Below, piece after piece: positions 36,278 to 45,195 of a stretch of 64,000 bases of DNA. Below the pieces are notes generated by a model. That model ran no database searches and was not told the DNA's origin. It saw nothing but the letters and a program-made list of their open reading frames with translations. Numbering within the stretch: position 1 is the first letter of the stretch; every line of letters starts with the position of its first letter. The translations under genes were made by a program, and so were the position numbers. Origin of the DNA: Aerococcus viridans (lineage in GTDB: Bacteria > Bacillota > Bacilli > Lactobacillales > Aerococcaceae); NCBI RefSeq assembly GCF_002871935.1, contig NZ_PNHQ01000007.1, forward strand, positions 1-64,000, written 5' to 3'.

Positions 36278-37432
36278 TTGAAAATTGTACATACAGCAGA
36301 TTGGCATATTGGGAAGATAGTGAACAATCACTCACTAATCGAGGACCAAGCTGCAATATTAGATGATTGGTTAAAACAAACCGCTGCCTTAAAACCAGAT
36401 TTAGTGGTGATGGCTGGTGATTTATATGATCGAACCTTGCCTAGTAGTGAAACAGTACAGTTGGTTAATGCATTGCTGACTAAAATGTCAAAACAACTAG
36501 CATGTCCCATCTGTATAATTGCTGGAAATCATGATGCTGGTGAACGAGTGGGATATGCAGCAGATTTATTATCTGGACAAGACTTATATATGACAGGAGT
36601 TGCTAGTTCAGAAATTCAAAAAGTGGCACTGGATGAAGCAGATGTATATATGCTACCTTTTAGCGATCATTTGACAATTAAACGTCTTTACCCTGAAGAA
36701 ACGATCCGTAGTATTGAGGATGCTACGAAGGTTCAAGTAGCACGTATTAAAGAGAACTGGGATACTAGTCGATTGAACATTATCCTCTACCATGGCTATG
36801 TCACAGCAGGTGCAGTTGAAAATGCGGGGGATGATTTGGAAAAGTCTGATTCAGAGCGTCCATTATCAATTGGTACGAGTGAATATGTACCCAATAGTGT
36901 TTTTGATGGCTTTGATTATGTTGCATTAGGACACCTACATGGTGCGCAGCAAGTAGGGAGTACTAGAATACGTTACTCAGGCTCACCTTTGAAGTTTTCT
37001 AAATCAGAAGTCAACCACCATAAAGGCTTTTTAGAGATTGATTTGAATAAAGAGCAAGACACAATTGAGGTTAAAAAACATGCCTTAATACCAAGCAAGG
37101 ATATGCGGGTAATTCGCGGACAATTTGAAACTTTACTACAAGGACAGTCTGATGACTACATTTTCTTTGAATTAACGGATGCTTATGCTCAACATGAAGC
37201 TATGAACCGGTTGAAGAAGCGGTATCCAAATGCTATGAGTTTGGAATATGTAGCTCTGGAAAATAAACATCAGCAAAATTTGAATGAAAAGCGCCAAGAA
37301 GTACAAGCAACGCCTGTTTGGGATCAGTTTGCCCAGTTCTATCAAAATAATACGGGTCAAGAATTATCTGCATTTCAGGCTGAAACCGTTCGGGATATTT
37401 TCCAGTCTAATCTAAAGGAGGACCATGCATAG
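36278..37432 (+). CDS. sbcD: SbcCD nuclease subunit D
   Basis: SbcD is the Mre11-type phosphoesterase that, with SbcC, cuts DNA hairpins and blocked ends. The metal-binding motifs are visible in order: HTADWHIGK (residues 4-12), AGDLYDR (about 47), GNHDAG (about 86), YHGY (about 172) and LGHLHG (about 213). The C-terminal cap domain follows. A TTG start is used, with AAGGAAG upstream. The length of 384 residues is normal. Its stop overlaps the sbcC start by one base. Confidence 0.94.
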   Translation: MKIVHTADWHIGKIVNNHSLIEDQAAILDDWLKQTAALKPDLVVMAGDLYDRTLPSSETVQLVNALLTKMSKQLACPICIIAGNHDAGERVGYAADLLSGQDLYMTGVASSEIQKVALDEADVYMLPFSDHLTIKRLYPEETIRSIEDATKVQVARIKENWDTSRLNIILYHGYVTAGAVENAGDDLEKSDSERPLSIGTSEYVPNSVFDGFDYVALGHLHGAQQVGSTRIRYSGSPLKFSKSEVNHHKGFLEIDLNKEQDTIEVKKHALIPSKDMRVIRGQFETLLQGQSDDYIFFELTDAYAQHEAMNRLKKRYPNAMSLEYVALENKHQQNLNEKRQEVQATPVWDQFAQFYQNNTGQELSAFQAETVRDIFQSNLKEDHA

Positions 37433-40400
37433 TGAGACCTATTCAACTTGAAATACAGGCTTTTGGACCCTATAAAGAAAAAACGACCTTGGACTTTACA
37501 AAATTAGGTGACCAAAATTTATTCTTAATTTCAGGCGCTACTGGTGCAGGAAAAACAACCATCTTTGATGCGATTGTGTATGCCTTGTATGGTAAAACCT
37601 CTGGATCTTCTCGTGATATAAATGAGTTGAAATCACAATTAGCTGAAGATGAGCGCGTGGCTTATGTCCGGTTAACCTTTATGATCCATGGGCAAACTTA
37701 TACGGTAGAGCGAATACCTAAACAAAAACGCCCAACTAAGCGGGGGTTGATTCGTGAACAAAATGCGGAAGTCACCTTGGAGGGTGAGGACTTTACCCTT
37801 AGTAAAACCCAAGAAGTAGATAGTAAATTAGTTGACATTCTTGGCTTATCGGCAGATCAATTTAGACAGATTGTGATGTTGCCCCAAGGTGAGTTTAAGA
37901 AACTATTGGAAGCTAGCTCGGGCGAAAAAGAAGCTATTCTACGCACCATCTTCCATACCGATTACTTAGACCAGTTCCAACAAGCTATTGCTGAACGATT
38001 TAAGCAGACCAATCAAGAAGTTGGCAGCTTAAAAAAACAAGTAGACCAACACAGTCAATCATTCGTAAACTTTGCGGATACTGAAGTAATAGAAGGCAGT
38101 CAACCGGTGTTAGGTGAAAATACGGCAGCTGCAATGCGCTTATCTGAAAAAGACCAAGTCCAAAACTGGGTAGACCGAGAAGAGTATGAAGCATTATCTG
38201 AATGGGCGAATATGAAATTGAGTCAATTAGACCAGAAAAATACGGGTTTAAGTCAACAAATTACTGCAGCTGAAACGACTATCCAAAGGCTACAATCTTA
38301 TATGCAACTACTGGCTAAAAAGGAGGATTTAGCTAAGCAAGAAGCTTCTATTAAAGAACGTGAAACAAAAATTATAGGTGAGCGCCAATCCTTAAAGCAA
38401 TATCAAGAAACACAAGCAGCCTATCAATTAATCCAGCAAATTCAAAAGTTGAAGGAGAAACAAGTTAAATTACAGGCATTAGTAAGCGAAAAAGCCCAAT
38501 CTTTTGAAGAAGTAAATGACCAATTAGCATCAGTGAAGCATGAACAAGCTGACTGGCAAGAACGAATCCAGCAAGTGGATAGCTTACGGGAAGATTTGCA
38601 AAGTTTAGCCATTCAAGAAAACAAATGGGATAGCTATCTAACACAAGAGAAGAACCTGAACAAAAAGGTTACTTATGGTCAAGATTTAGCTAATCAACTG
38701 GCAACCTTAATTCGTCAGATTCAAGAACAAGACCAGGCTGTTAAAGTTGGTGAAAATACGCTTAAAAATCTAGAAAAAGAATTGAGTCAAATAGGGGATA
38801 TCAGCCAAAAGCAAAGTTTAGTGGATAATAAGATTTATCAATATAACTTAGTTAGCAAGCGTTACCAAGAAATGGTAGATATAAACCAGCAAATTTCAGT
38901 ACTTTCAGTTCAGGTTGAAACAGATAAGCAAGCATATCAAGACCAGTTGGATAAGCGAAATAAGCTAGAACTAGCTTATAGTCAAAACCTTGCGGGCGAA
39001 TTAGCTAGCCAATTAGTTGAGGGAGAGGCTTGTCTAGTTTGTGGAAGTATTCATCATCCTGCGCCTGCGATAAGACAACATGATGAAATAACAAAAGATA
39101 TGGTAGATGCCGCAATGGATGCCGTACAAGTAGCTTTTCAAACCTATTCGTCGAAGGCGGAACGATTGGCTGCAATTCAGGATAATTTTAATCAAACGCT
39201 AGATAGCCAAGAGATTGAAGGGTTAACTGCAGAACTTACAAATAACGATGATAAGCTTAAAATGTGGCAAGACCAGCTAGATAAAGAGGATGGAGATATT
39301 CAAAGTCTTCAAACTGACTTGGATAAGTTAAAAGAAAGTAAGCAAGACTTGGACCGGCAAATACTTGAGTCGACTGACCAGTTGAATGCGGCCAAGGATG
39401 CTTTAACACAAATGCAAATAGATATGTCGACGCTTAAAGGACAGAGTGAAGCAAATCAAACAGCAGTTGAACAGCTACGAGTAGAAATTGCACAATTAAG
39501 AGACCAACTAGTGGGCGAATCTAAAGCAGTTGTCACAGCCGAATACCAAGCAAAAAGTGCGCAATTAGCTGAAATTACTGCAAAAGACCAGGAATTGAAG
39601 GCACGTTTAGATAAGTATCAACAGGAAGCAACACAATTGGCTACCCAAATTACTGGCTATAAAGACCAGATCCAGCAAGGCGAAACCGAGTTGCATGCTG
39701 ATCAAGCATCGCTAGCGCTAGCTTTAGCAGGTCGTGATGAGCGTCCAGAGGATATCCAAAAAATTCATGAAGGCCAAGAAAATTGGACAGCAATTGAAAA
39801 CAGGATTCAGCAATTTGATAAGGAAGTCTATGCCTTTAAGGAAAATAAAGTAGCGAATCAGGAACAAATTGAAGCAGCTGGTTTGGATAAAGAGGCAGAT
39901 GCTTACCAAGCTGATATGGACCAAGAACTTGACCAGTTAGCGAAAATTAAAGCAACTAAAGATCAAATAATTTCTATCAAAGCCCAATTAGACCATGCCT
40001 TTTACTTATTTAAAGATAGCTTTACTGCTTATCAAGAAAAAGGGCGTCACGTTGGTGAATTATCACTATTGAATAAGGTTGCGAATGGAAAAGAGAAAGC
40101 TTATGGTTATATTTCTTTTGAACGCTATATTTTAGGTTTATATTTTGATGAAATCTTGCATTATGCTAACGAACGTTTGATGGCCATGACGCAAATGCGG
40201 TACGAATTTAGACGAATAATTGAAGGACAATCTGGTGCAGGTGCCAAAGGACTTGACCTAGCAGTATTTGATTATCAAGCAGGTGGGGAACGGTCAGTAC
40301 AGTCTTTATCTGGTGGTGAAGGCTTTAAGGCATCGTTAGCTTTAGCGCTTGGTCTTTCTGATGTAATTCAAAACGATGCGGGTGGAATTGAAATTGGTAC

Positions 40401-40605
40401 CCTTTTTATTGATGAAGGTTTTGGTACCTTAGACCAGGAATCCTTACAACAAGCGATTGAAACCTTAACTGACTTGCAACAAGCTAGTGGCCGTATTGTA
40501 GGTATTATTTCGCATGTAGCGGAATTAAAACAACAAATTCCTGTACATTTACAAGTTTCTACTAGCAACGATGGTTCTAAGGCCTTTTTTACAGGGGTTC
40601 AGTAG
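37432..40605 (+). CDS. sbcC: SbcCD ATPase subunit C
   Basis: SbcC is an SMC/Rad50-like ATPase. The N-terminal Walker A ISGATGAGKTT is near residue 35 and MLPQGEFKKLL marks the Q-loop region. Two long coiled coils surround the zinc hook CLVCGS at about residues 534-539. The C-terminal part has the signature LSGGEGFKASLALALG and Walker B TLFIDEGFGTLD. The length of 1057 residues is normal. It starts with GTG and is translationally coupled to sbcD by a one-base overlap. Confidence 0.94.
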   Translation: MRPIQLEIQAFGPYKEKTTLDFTKLGDQNLFLISGATGAGKTTIFDAIVYALYGKTSGSSRDINELKSQLAEDERVAYVRLTFMIHGQTYTVERIPKQKRPTKRGLIREQNAEVTLEGEDFTLSKTQEVDSKLVDILGLSADQFRQIVMLPQGEFKKLLEASSGEKEAILRTIFHTDYLDQFQQAIAERFKQTNQEVGSLKKQVDQHSQSFVNFADTEVIEGSQPVLGENTAAAMRLSEKDQVQNWVDREEYEALSEWANMKLSQLDQKNTGLSQQITAAETTIQRLQSYMQLLAKKEDLAKQEASIKERETKIIGERQSLKQYQETQAAYQLIQQIQKLKEKQVKLQALVSEKAQSFEEVNDQLASVKHEQADWQERIQQVDSLREDLQSLAIQENKWDSYLTQEKNLNKKVTYGQDLANQLATLIRQIQEQDQAVKVGENTLKNLEKELSQIGDISQKQSLVDNKIYQYNLVSKRYQEMVDINQQISVLSVQVETDKQAYQDQLDKRNKLELAYSQNLAGELASQLVEGEACLVCGSIHHPAPAIRQHDEITKDMVDAAMDAVQVAFQTYSSKAERLAAIQDNFNQTLDSQEIEGLTAELTNNDDKLKMWQDQLDKEDGDIQSLQTDLDKLKESKQDLDRQILESTDQLNAAKDALTQMQIDMSTLKGQSEANQTAVEQLRVEIAQLRDQLVGESKAVVTAEYQAKSAQLAEITAKDQELKARLDKYQQEATQLATQITGYKDQIQQGETELHADQASLALALAGRDERPEDIQKIHEGQENWTAIENRIQQFDKEVYAFKENKVANQEQIEAAGLDKEADAYQADMDQELDQLAKIKATKDQIISIKAQLDHAFYLFKDSFTAYQEKGRHVGELSLLNKVANGKEKAYGYISFERYILGLYFDEILHYANERLMAMTQMRYEFRRIIEGQSGAGAKGLDLAVFDYQAGGERSVQSLSGGEGFKASLALALGLSDVIQNDAGGIEIGTLFIDEGFGTLDQESLQQAIETLTDLQQASGRIVGIISHVAELKQQIPVHLQVSTSNDGSKAFFTGVQ

Positions 40606-40716
40606 GACTTAAAGTAAACATTCGTGAAATTAGGTCCATAGACCTATGACATTTACCGCCTAAGTTGGCAAAATATAGATAACAAAGGAAAGCTAAACAA
40701 CTAGGAGGTTGTCATA

Positions 40717-42174
40717 ATGTCTAATCATAAAGAACGTATTTTAAACTTAGTTAAAGAAGGCATTTTAACCAATGAAGAAGCGATTATCTTATTAGAAAAT
40801 AGAGCAAAACAAGAAAAAACAAATACGAACACGCAAACACAAGTTGAAGATGAAAAAGATATCTTAGATGATTTTTATGCAGACTGGGAAAATAACCAGA
40901 CAGTAGACCAAGATGATATTACTGGACGTACCCAAAAGGTTGCCATTCAAAAAGATTTAGAAGCATCTTTAGCTGGCAAGTTAGCTGAGCGACAAAATCT
41001 CGTCAATGCAAAAGAAAAATCGGAAGTAACGCATATTGAAATTGACCGTTTAACTGAAGAAATTAATCAGTTGACAGAACAAATCCACCAATTAAAAGAA
41101 GACATTCATCAAATCGATGTGGAAAATCCAAGACCAGAAAAAAATGATGAATACCTGCGTTCTACTACTGAAGAAAGTGAATCATTTGAAGAAGAAACAA
41201 CTTTAAGTGACTATGATTACAAAAATATTGTCCATGATTTCTTCACAAAAACACGCTCAGTATTCGATCAAGTACAAGATAAAGTAAATAAAACTGTGAA
41301 ATTTGAAAAAGGTAGAGGGGCAGTGCCAATACCCAAATTAATTACACATGATTTTGAGGCAACTTATGAATATTCAGAACCATTATCGATGGTTGATATA
41401 CAAATTGCTACTGGTCAAATTGAATTAGTATCATGGGATGAGCCGACCACCAAATTGACTGTAGTTGGTAAATTATATGGTGACTTTGATGAAGAAAACG
41501 CGCAATCTGCCTTTGAAAAAAGAGCCAGCCTTGAGTTTGTTGAGGGGGCTTTGACCTTGAATATGATTTCTCGTTTTATCAAAACCGATATCTTAATACA
41601 AGTGCCAAAGGACCGTTTAGACTTTATTAAAGCCAGAACCATTTCTGGGCCAGTAACTATAGCGCATATGGATACAAATGATATCTATATTCAAACTGTT
41701 GATGGTGCGATTAATATTGATGACTTTACAGCTTCTATGATTGAAGTGGATACCAAAAATGGGCAACTCCTTTTAACTGATGTAGAAGCTTTAGATTTAG
41801 TTGTCAAATCTTTAAATGGAAGCCAACGTTTGAAGGGCCATGTGGAAAATGTGCTAATGGAAACTTTAAATGGTGATATTGTCATCACTATGGAAGCTAA
41901 ACCGTTAGTTCGTGCTCAAGTAGAAACTAAAAATGGTGATATCAAATTGAATATCCCTAAAGAAACGGCTGTAGATGGGTTAGCCCATACTAATCAAGGT
42001 GAAATCATGTTCCGTTCAGATTTTATAAAGAGTCAGACACAAGTAAACGACCAATTTAATAAACAAAAAGCATTTTACTATGATGTTGCTGAAGAAAAGG
42101 CTTATCGAGTGAATTTGAAGACAGTGCGTGGTACCATTCGTGTGAAAGATGACGCAGATTTAAGTAGAGCATAA
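40717..42174 (+). CDS. liaX: LiaX/YvlB-like envelope stress protein (DUF4097)
   Basis: This 485-residue protein has the two-part plan of enterococcal LiaX. A short N-terminal helical domain (HKERILNLVKEGILTNEEAIILLEN, SHOCT-like) and an acidic coiled linker (about 30-190) are followed by a DUF4097 beta-repeat domain (about 215-480) with repeats of the type IDDFTASMIEVDTKNGQLLL. LiaX guards against daptomycin and cationic peptides under LiaFSR control, and YvlB is its Bacillus relative. The pspC, pspC and yvlD genes follow, which is the liaXYZ/yvlBCD order. AGGAGG precedes the ATG. liaFSR itself is not in the window, and the gene symbol is by context. Confidence 0.85.
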   Translation: MSNHKERILNLVKEGILTNEEAIILLENRAKQEKTNTNTQTQVEDEKDILDDFYADWENNQTVDQDDITGRTQKVAIQKDLEASLAGKLAERQNLVNAKEKSEVTHIEIDRLTEEINQLTEQIHQLKEDIHQIDVENPRPEKNDEYLRSTTEESESFEEETTLSDYDYKNIVHDFFTKTRSVFDQVQDKVNKTVKFEKGRGAVPIPKLITHDFEATYEYSEPLSMVDIQIATGQIELVSWDEPTTKLTVVGKLYGDFDEENAQSAFEKRASLEFVEGALTLNMISRFIKTDILIQVPKDRLDFIKARTISGPVTIAHMDTNDIYIQTVDGAINIDDFTASMIEVDTKNGQLLLTDVEALDLVVKSLNGSQRLKGHVENVLMETLNGDIVITMEAKPLVRAQVETKNGDIKLNIPKETAVDGLAHTNQGEIMFRSDFIKSQTQVNDQFNKQKAFYYDVAEEKAYRVNLKTVRGTIRVKDDADLSRA

Positions 42175-42188
42175 GGGAGAGATTGGAT

Positions 42189-42376
42189 ATGTCTGGGAAA
42201 TTAATGAAGTCAAAAAAGATCGTTACGTATTTGGGGTATGTGGTGGTATAGGAGAATACTTTGGTATTTCTGGTAATTTAGTTCGTATCATTGCAGTTTT
42301 ATTGAGTTTGGCACAATTTCCAGTTTGGTTAATCTACATCATTTTAATTTTTGTAATGCCAAACAGTGAAGATTAA
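42189..42376 (+). pseudogene. PspC-domain gene split by a frameshift at A-AAA-AAG
   Basis: An ATG at 42189, seven bases after GGGAGA, encodes MSGKLMKSKK. The frame then fails, but the -1 frame from GAT at 42218 encodes a clear PspC domain (DRYVFGVCGGIGEYFGISGN, then a membrane helix ending FVMPNSED) to the TAA at 42374-42376. The joint lies on CAAAAAAG: read in the start frame it is tcA-AAA-AAG, the slippery heptamer A-AAA-AAG. A -1 slip there gives an intact protein of about 62 residues. A lost A in a run of seven, or a sequencing error, would look the same. The -1 frame has no ATG, GTG or TTG of its own in a useful place. Its neighbours are intact. Confidence 0.8.
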
Positions 42377-42395
42377 AGGAGAAGGAGTGGATAAT

Positions 42396-42728
42396 ATGGC
42401 TAAGAAATTAACAAAATCACGTACTGATGTGAAGCTGGACGGTGTATGTGCCGGGATTGCTGAGTATTTTGAGATTGACCCAACAATTATCCGTGTACTG
42501 TTTGTATTCGTTACACTTTCTGGGGGCGCAGGATTATTAATTTATCTACTATTAGCGCTTATTATACCAAGAGATGAAGGGCATACGCCTGTTGATAGAA
42601 ACGACCGAGATGCCTACCGTGAAACAACATCATTTGATGCGAATGGTCAGGATGGATATAATGAATATGAGAATGAAACAGATTCAAAAGATAATCCTGA
42701 TGAGGAAGAAAGTTGGCGTGATTTTTAA
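42396..42728 (+). CDS. PspC-domain membrane protein (LiaY-like)
   Basis: This second PspC copy is intact: KSRTDVKLDGVCAGIAEYFEIDPT, then a hydrophobic helix (about residues 33-58) ending LIIPRDE, then an acidic, polar tail of about 50 residues. PspC proteins sit in the membrane and report or counter envelope stress; in enterococci LiaY binds LiaX. The ATG at 42396 follows GAAGGAGTGGATA; an ATG at 42366 lies in the end of the first pspC. yvlD starts two bases after its stop. Confidence 0.88.
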   Translation: MAKKLTKSRTDVKLDGVCAGIAEYFEIDPTIIRVLFVFVTLSGGAGLLIYLLLALIIPRDEGHTPVDRNDRDAYRETTSFDANGQDGYNEYENETDSKDNPDEEESWRDF

Positions 42729-42730
42729 TA

Positions 42731-43084
42731 ATGAGACGTTTTTTATTAGCAACCCTTATTGATGCATTGGGTTTGATGGCTATTTCATGGATACTTGATC
42801 CAAATGTATACGTGGCAGACTTTTGGTCAGCAATCTTAGTAGCTATCGTATTAAGTATTGTGAATTCAATTATTCGTCCAATCGTAAATTTATTGGCCTT
42901 ACCATTAAATATCTTAACTTTTGGCTTGTTTAGATTGGTAGTCAATGGCTTTATGTTTGTGATTGTAGGCTTGTTCTTCCCAACTTCCTTTGTATTCACA
43001 AGTTTCTTCTACGCTATTGTTGCGGCTTTCCTATTTTCAATGTACCACTGGTTCTTTGAGAAATTCATTGAAGCCGGGAAATAA
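42731..43084 (+). CDS. YvlD/phage-holin-IV-family membrane protein (LiaZ-like)
   Basis: A 117-residue protein with four hydrophobic segments, beginning RRFLLATLIDALGLMAISWI and containing NSIIRPIVNLLALPLNILTFG, the hallmark of the YvlD (phage holin family 4) group. It closes the liaX-pspC-pspC cluster and shares its order with liaXYZ and yvlBCD. The AAGAAAG-like ribosome site is weak, so it may be coupled to the preceding gene. A hairpin repeat follows its stop at once. Confidence 0.88.
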   Translation: MRRFLLATLIDALGLMAISWILDPNVYVADFWSAILVAIVLSIVNSIIRPIVNLLALPLNILTFGLFRLVVNGFMFVIVGLFFPTSFVFTSFFYAIVAAFLFSMYHWFFEKFIEAGK

Positions 43085-43085
43085 T

Positions 43086-43200
43086 AAAAGAAGAGAAATG
43101 TCCTTAGACTTGTAACGGTGGAAGATATAGGTATATTGATGATACATCGTACACTCTATATCTGAAGTGGCACGAGTCTGATATTTTGAGTTTGACTTTA
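43086..43200 (+). repeat. Hairpin repeat, single unit (locus 4)
   Basis: Arms are AAATGTC 43096-43102 with GATATTT 43180-43186 (one G-T), AGACTTG with CGAGTCT (43173-43179), and AGATATAG 43123-43130 with CTATATCT 43156-43163. The boxes GTGGAAGA and CTGAAGTGGCACGAGTCTGA match the unit at 1767-1883, whose inner stem has a different but also complementary sequence. Confidence 0.78.
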
Positions 43201-43241
43201 AGGGTGCAAGAGCCACGTAGTCGCATCTATTTTAAATCCGA

Positions 43242-43285
43242 ATCCCCTAGTTGGTCTGTAAAGCAGATGGGCTAGGGGGTTTTTA
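43242..43285 (+). terminator. Terminator of the liaX cluster
   Basis: CCCCTAG (43244-43250) pairs with CTAGGGG (43272-43278), with an inner TCTG/CAGA stem, followed by a T run. It lies downstream of the repeat unit. Confidence 0.88.
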
Positions 43286-43377
43286 TTTTTCACAAATTAT
43301 TAGTTTATCTAACTGTCCATATGGGGCTAGTGTGGTAGAATAGGTGCAAAGTGACTTGCTAAGAAAGGAAACCATAT

Positions 43378-44304
43378 ATGACAAAGGTAACCGTGAAAGA
43401 TTTAGTCGACAAATTTGATTTTGAAGTTATTTGTGGCGAAGATTTTTTAGATCGTGAAATTATTACGAGTGATATTTCAAGACCTGGTTTGGAAATTACT
43501 GGCTATTTTAACTATTATCCTTCTGAGCGCGTGCAATTGTTTGGACGTGCAGAGCATACATATTTGTCTAGAATGACTTCGGATGAGCGTTTATTAATTA
43601 TGCGCCGTCTCTCAAGAGAAGATACCCCATTCTTTATTTTCTCTAGAGGATTACAACCGGAATATGAAGTGATTCAAGCTGCTGAAGAAAACCACATTCC
43701 TGTACTAAGTTCAACAACAACTACGACTCGTCTATCTAGTAACTTAGCGGAAATGCTGCATGCGCACTTAGCAGAGCGGATTTCAAAACATGGGGTATTT
43801 GTGGATATATATGGGCTCGGTATTATGATTACGGGCCATTCTGGTGTAGGTAAATCAGAAACCGCCTTAGAGCTTGTAAAAGGTGGTCACCGTTTAGTAG
43901 CTGATGACCGGGTAGATTTTTATCAACGTGATGATACGACAATTATGGGTGAAGCACCTGAAATTTTACGCAATGTGATGGAAGTCCGTGGACTTGGAAT
44001 TATTGACGTTATGACGCTTTATGGGGCAGGTGCTGTCCGTAAAGAGCAACAATTAAATTTGATTATTGACTTGAAAGAATTGAAGAAGGGCGCTAATTTT
44101 GACCGCTTAGGTACTGCAGAAGAGCGTGAACAAATTTTAGGGGTAGCGATACCTAAAATTACCCTTCCCGTACAAACTGGACGGAATATTTCAAGCATCA
44201 TCGAGGTAGCAGCCATTAACTTTAGGGCCAAGTCAATGGGGTTTGATGCTGCACAGATGTTTAATGACCGTTTGACAAGTCTTATTGATCACAACAAAGT
44301 TTAG
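43378..44304 (+). CDS. hprK: HPr kinase/phosphorylase
   Basis: HprK phosphorylates HPr on Ser46 and reverses it, and so sets carbon catabolite repression through CcpA. The N-terminal domain includes ISRPGLEITGYF near residue 34. The kinase domain has Walker A GHSGVGKS at 153-160, LVADDRVDF and the family signature MEVRGLGIIDVMTLYG near 201. The 308-residue length is normal. AAAGGAAACC precedes the ATG. It heads the conserved hprK-lgt-gpsA-galU run. cre-like sites occur at 21998 and 63827 in this window. Confidence 0.96.
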   Translation: MTKVTVKDLVDKFDFEVICGEDFLDREIITSDISRPGLEITGYFNYYPSERVQLFGRAEHTYLSRMTSDERLLIMRRLSREDTPFFIFSRGLQPEYEVIQAAEENHIPVLSSTTTTTRLSSNLAEMLHAHLAERISKHGVFVDIYGLGIMITGHSGVGKSETALELVKGGHRLVADDRVDFYQRDDTTIMGEAPEILRNVMEVRGLGIIDVMTLYGAGAVRKEQQLNLIIDLKELKKGANFDRLGTAEEREQILGVAIPKITLPVQTGRNISSIIEVAAINFRAKSMGFDAAQMFNDRLTSLIDHNKV

Positions 44305-44319
44305 GAGAGAAAGCACAAA

Positions 44320-45165
44320 ATGATGAATATAGCTGCAATAGATCCAGTCGCTTTTGATATATTCGGCTGGCCAATTCGTTGGTATGGGATTTTTATCGGG
44401 GCTGCTATTTTATTAGCCCTTACATTGGCTTCAAGAGATTTTCGCCGTAAGGGTTGGGATGAAGAATTTATTTTAGATGCAGCTGTATGGTCCATCCTGA
44501 TTGGATTTATCGGTGCACGGGCATATTACGTTTTATTCGAATTAGATTATTACTTACAAAATCCAGGAGAAATTTTACAAATTTGGAATGGTGGGATTGC
44601 CATTTATGGTGGCGTGATTGCTGGAGGCCTTACGCTTTACTACTATTCCAAAATGAAGAAAATGGACCCACTATTTGTAACGGATACAGTAGCGCCTTAT
44701 CTACTATTAGCGCAAGCTATTGGTCGTTGGGGCAATTTTGTTAACCAAGAAGCGCATGGCGGAGAAGTGAGTTTAGCCTTTCTAAAAGATACTTTGCACT
44801 TACCGCAATTTATTATTGATGGCATGAATATTAATGGTGCATATTATCACCCAACCTTCTTATATGAATCTATTTGGAATGTGGTTGGCGTTGTAATCTT
44901 ATTGTTGACTCGTTCACGCAATAAGACCCTTAGGATTGGCGATACAACCTTATTATATTTGATTTGGTATTCATTCGGCCGGTTCTTTATCGAGGGCTTG
45001 CGGACAGATAGCTTGTGGCTAGGGCCATTCCGTATCAGCCAATTATTAGCAGCAGTGCTGTTTATAGCGGCTTTATTGATGTTCGTCGCTCGACGGATAA
45101 ATGATAAATATTATCCATATTATTCGGAACATAACGGACCTGCTTATAAAGCAATGCAGAAGTAA
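44320..45165 (+). CDS. lgt: Prolipoprotein diacylglyceryl transferase
   Basis: Lgt attaches diacylglycerol to the lipobox cysteine of lipoproteins such as the PstS and MetQ-like proteins in this window. It is a polytopic membrane enzyme with about seven hydrophobic helices. The signature GRWGNFVNQEAHGG lies near residue 133, FIGARAYYV near 62 and RTDSLWLG near 230. The length of 281 is normal. The start is the first of two adjacent ATG codons (44320 or 44323) after GGAGAG. Confidence 0.95.
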   Translation: MMNIAAIDPVAFDIFGWPIRWYGIFIGAAILLALTLASRDFRRKGWDEEFILDAAVWSILIGFIGARAYYVLFELDYYLQNPGEILQIWNGGIAIYGGVIAGGLTLYYYSKMKKMDPLFVTDTVAPYLLLAQAIGRWGNFVNQEAHGGEVSLAFLKDTLHLPQFIIDGMNINGAYYHPTFLYESIWNVVGVVILLLTRSRNKTLRIGDTTLLYLIWYSFGRFFIEGLRTDSLWLGPFRISQLLAAVLFIAALLMFVARRINDKYYPYYSEHNGPAYKAMQK

Positions 45166-45195
45166 GGTTTACCAATAGATTGGAGAAGTGATAAC

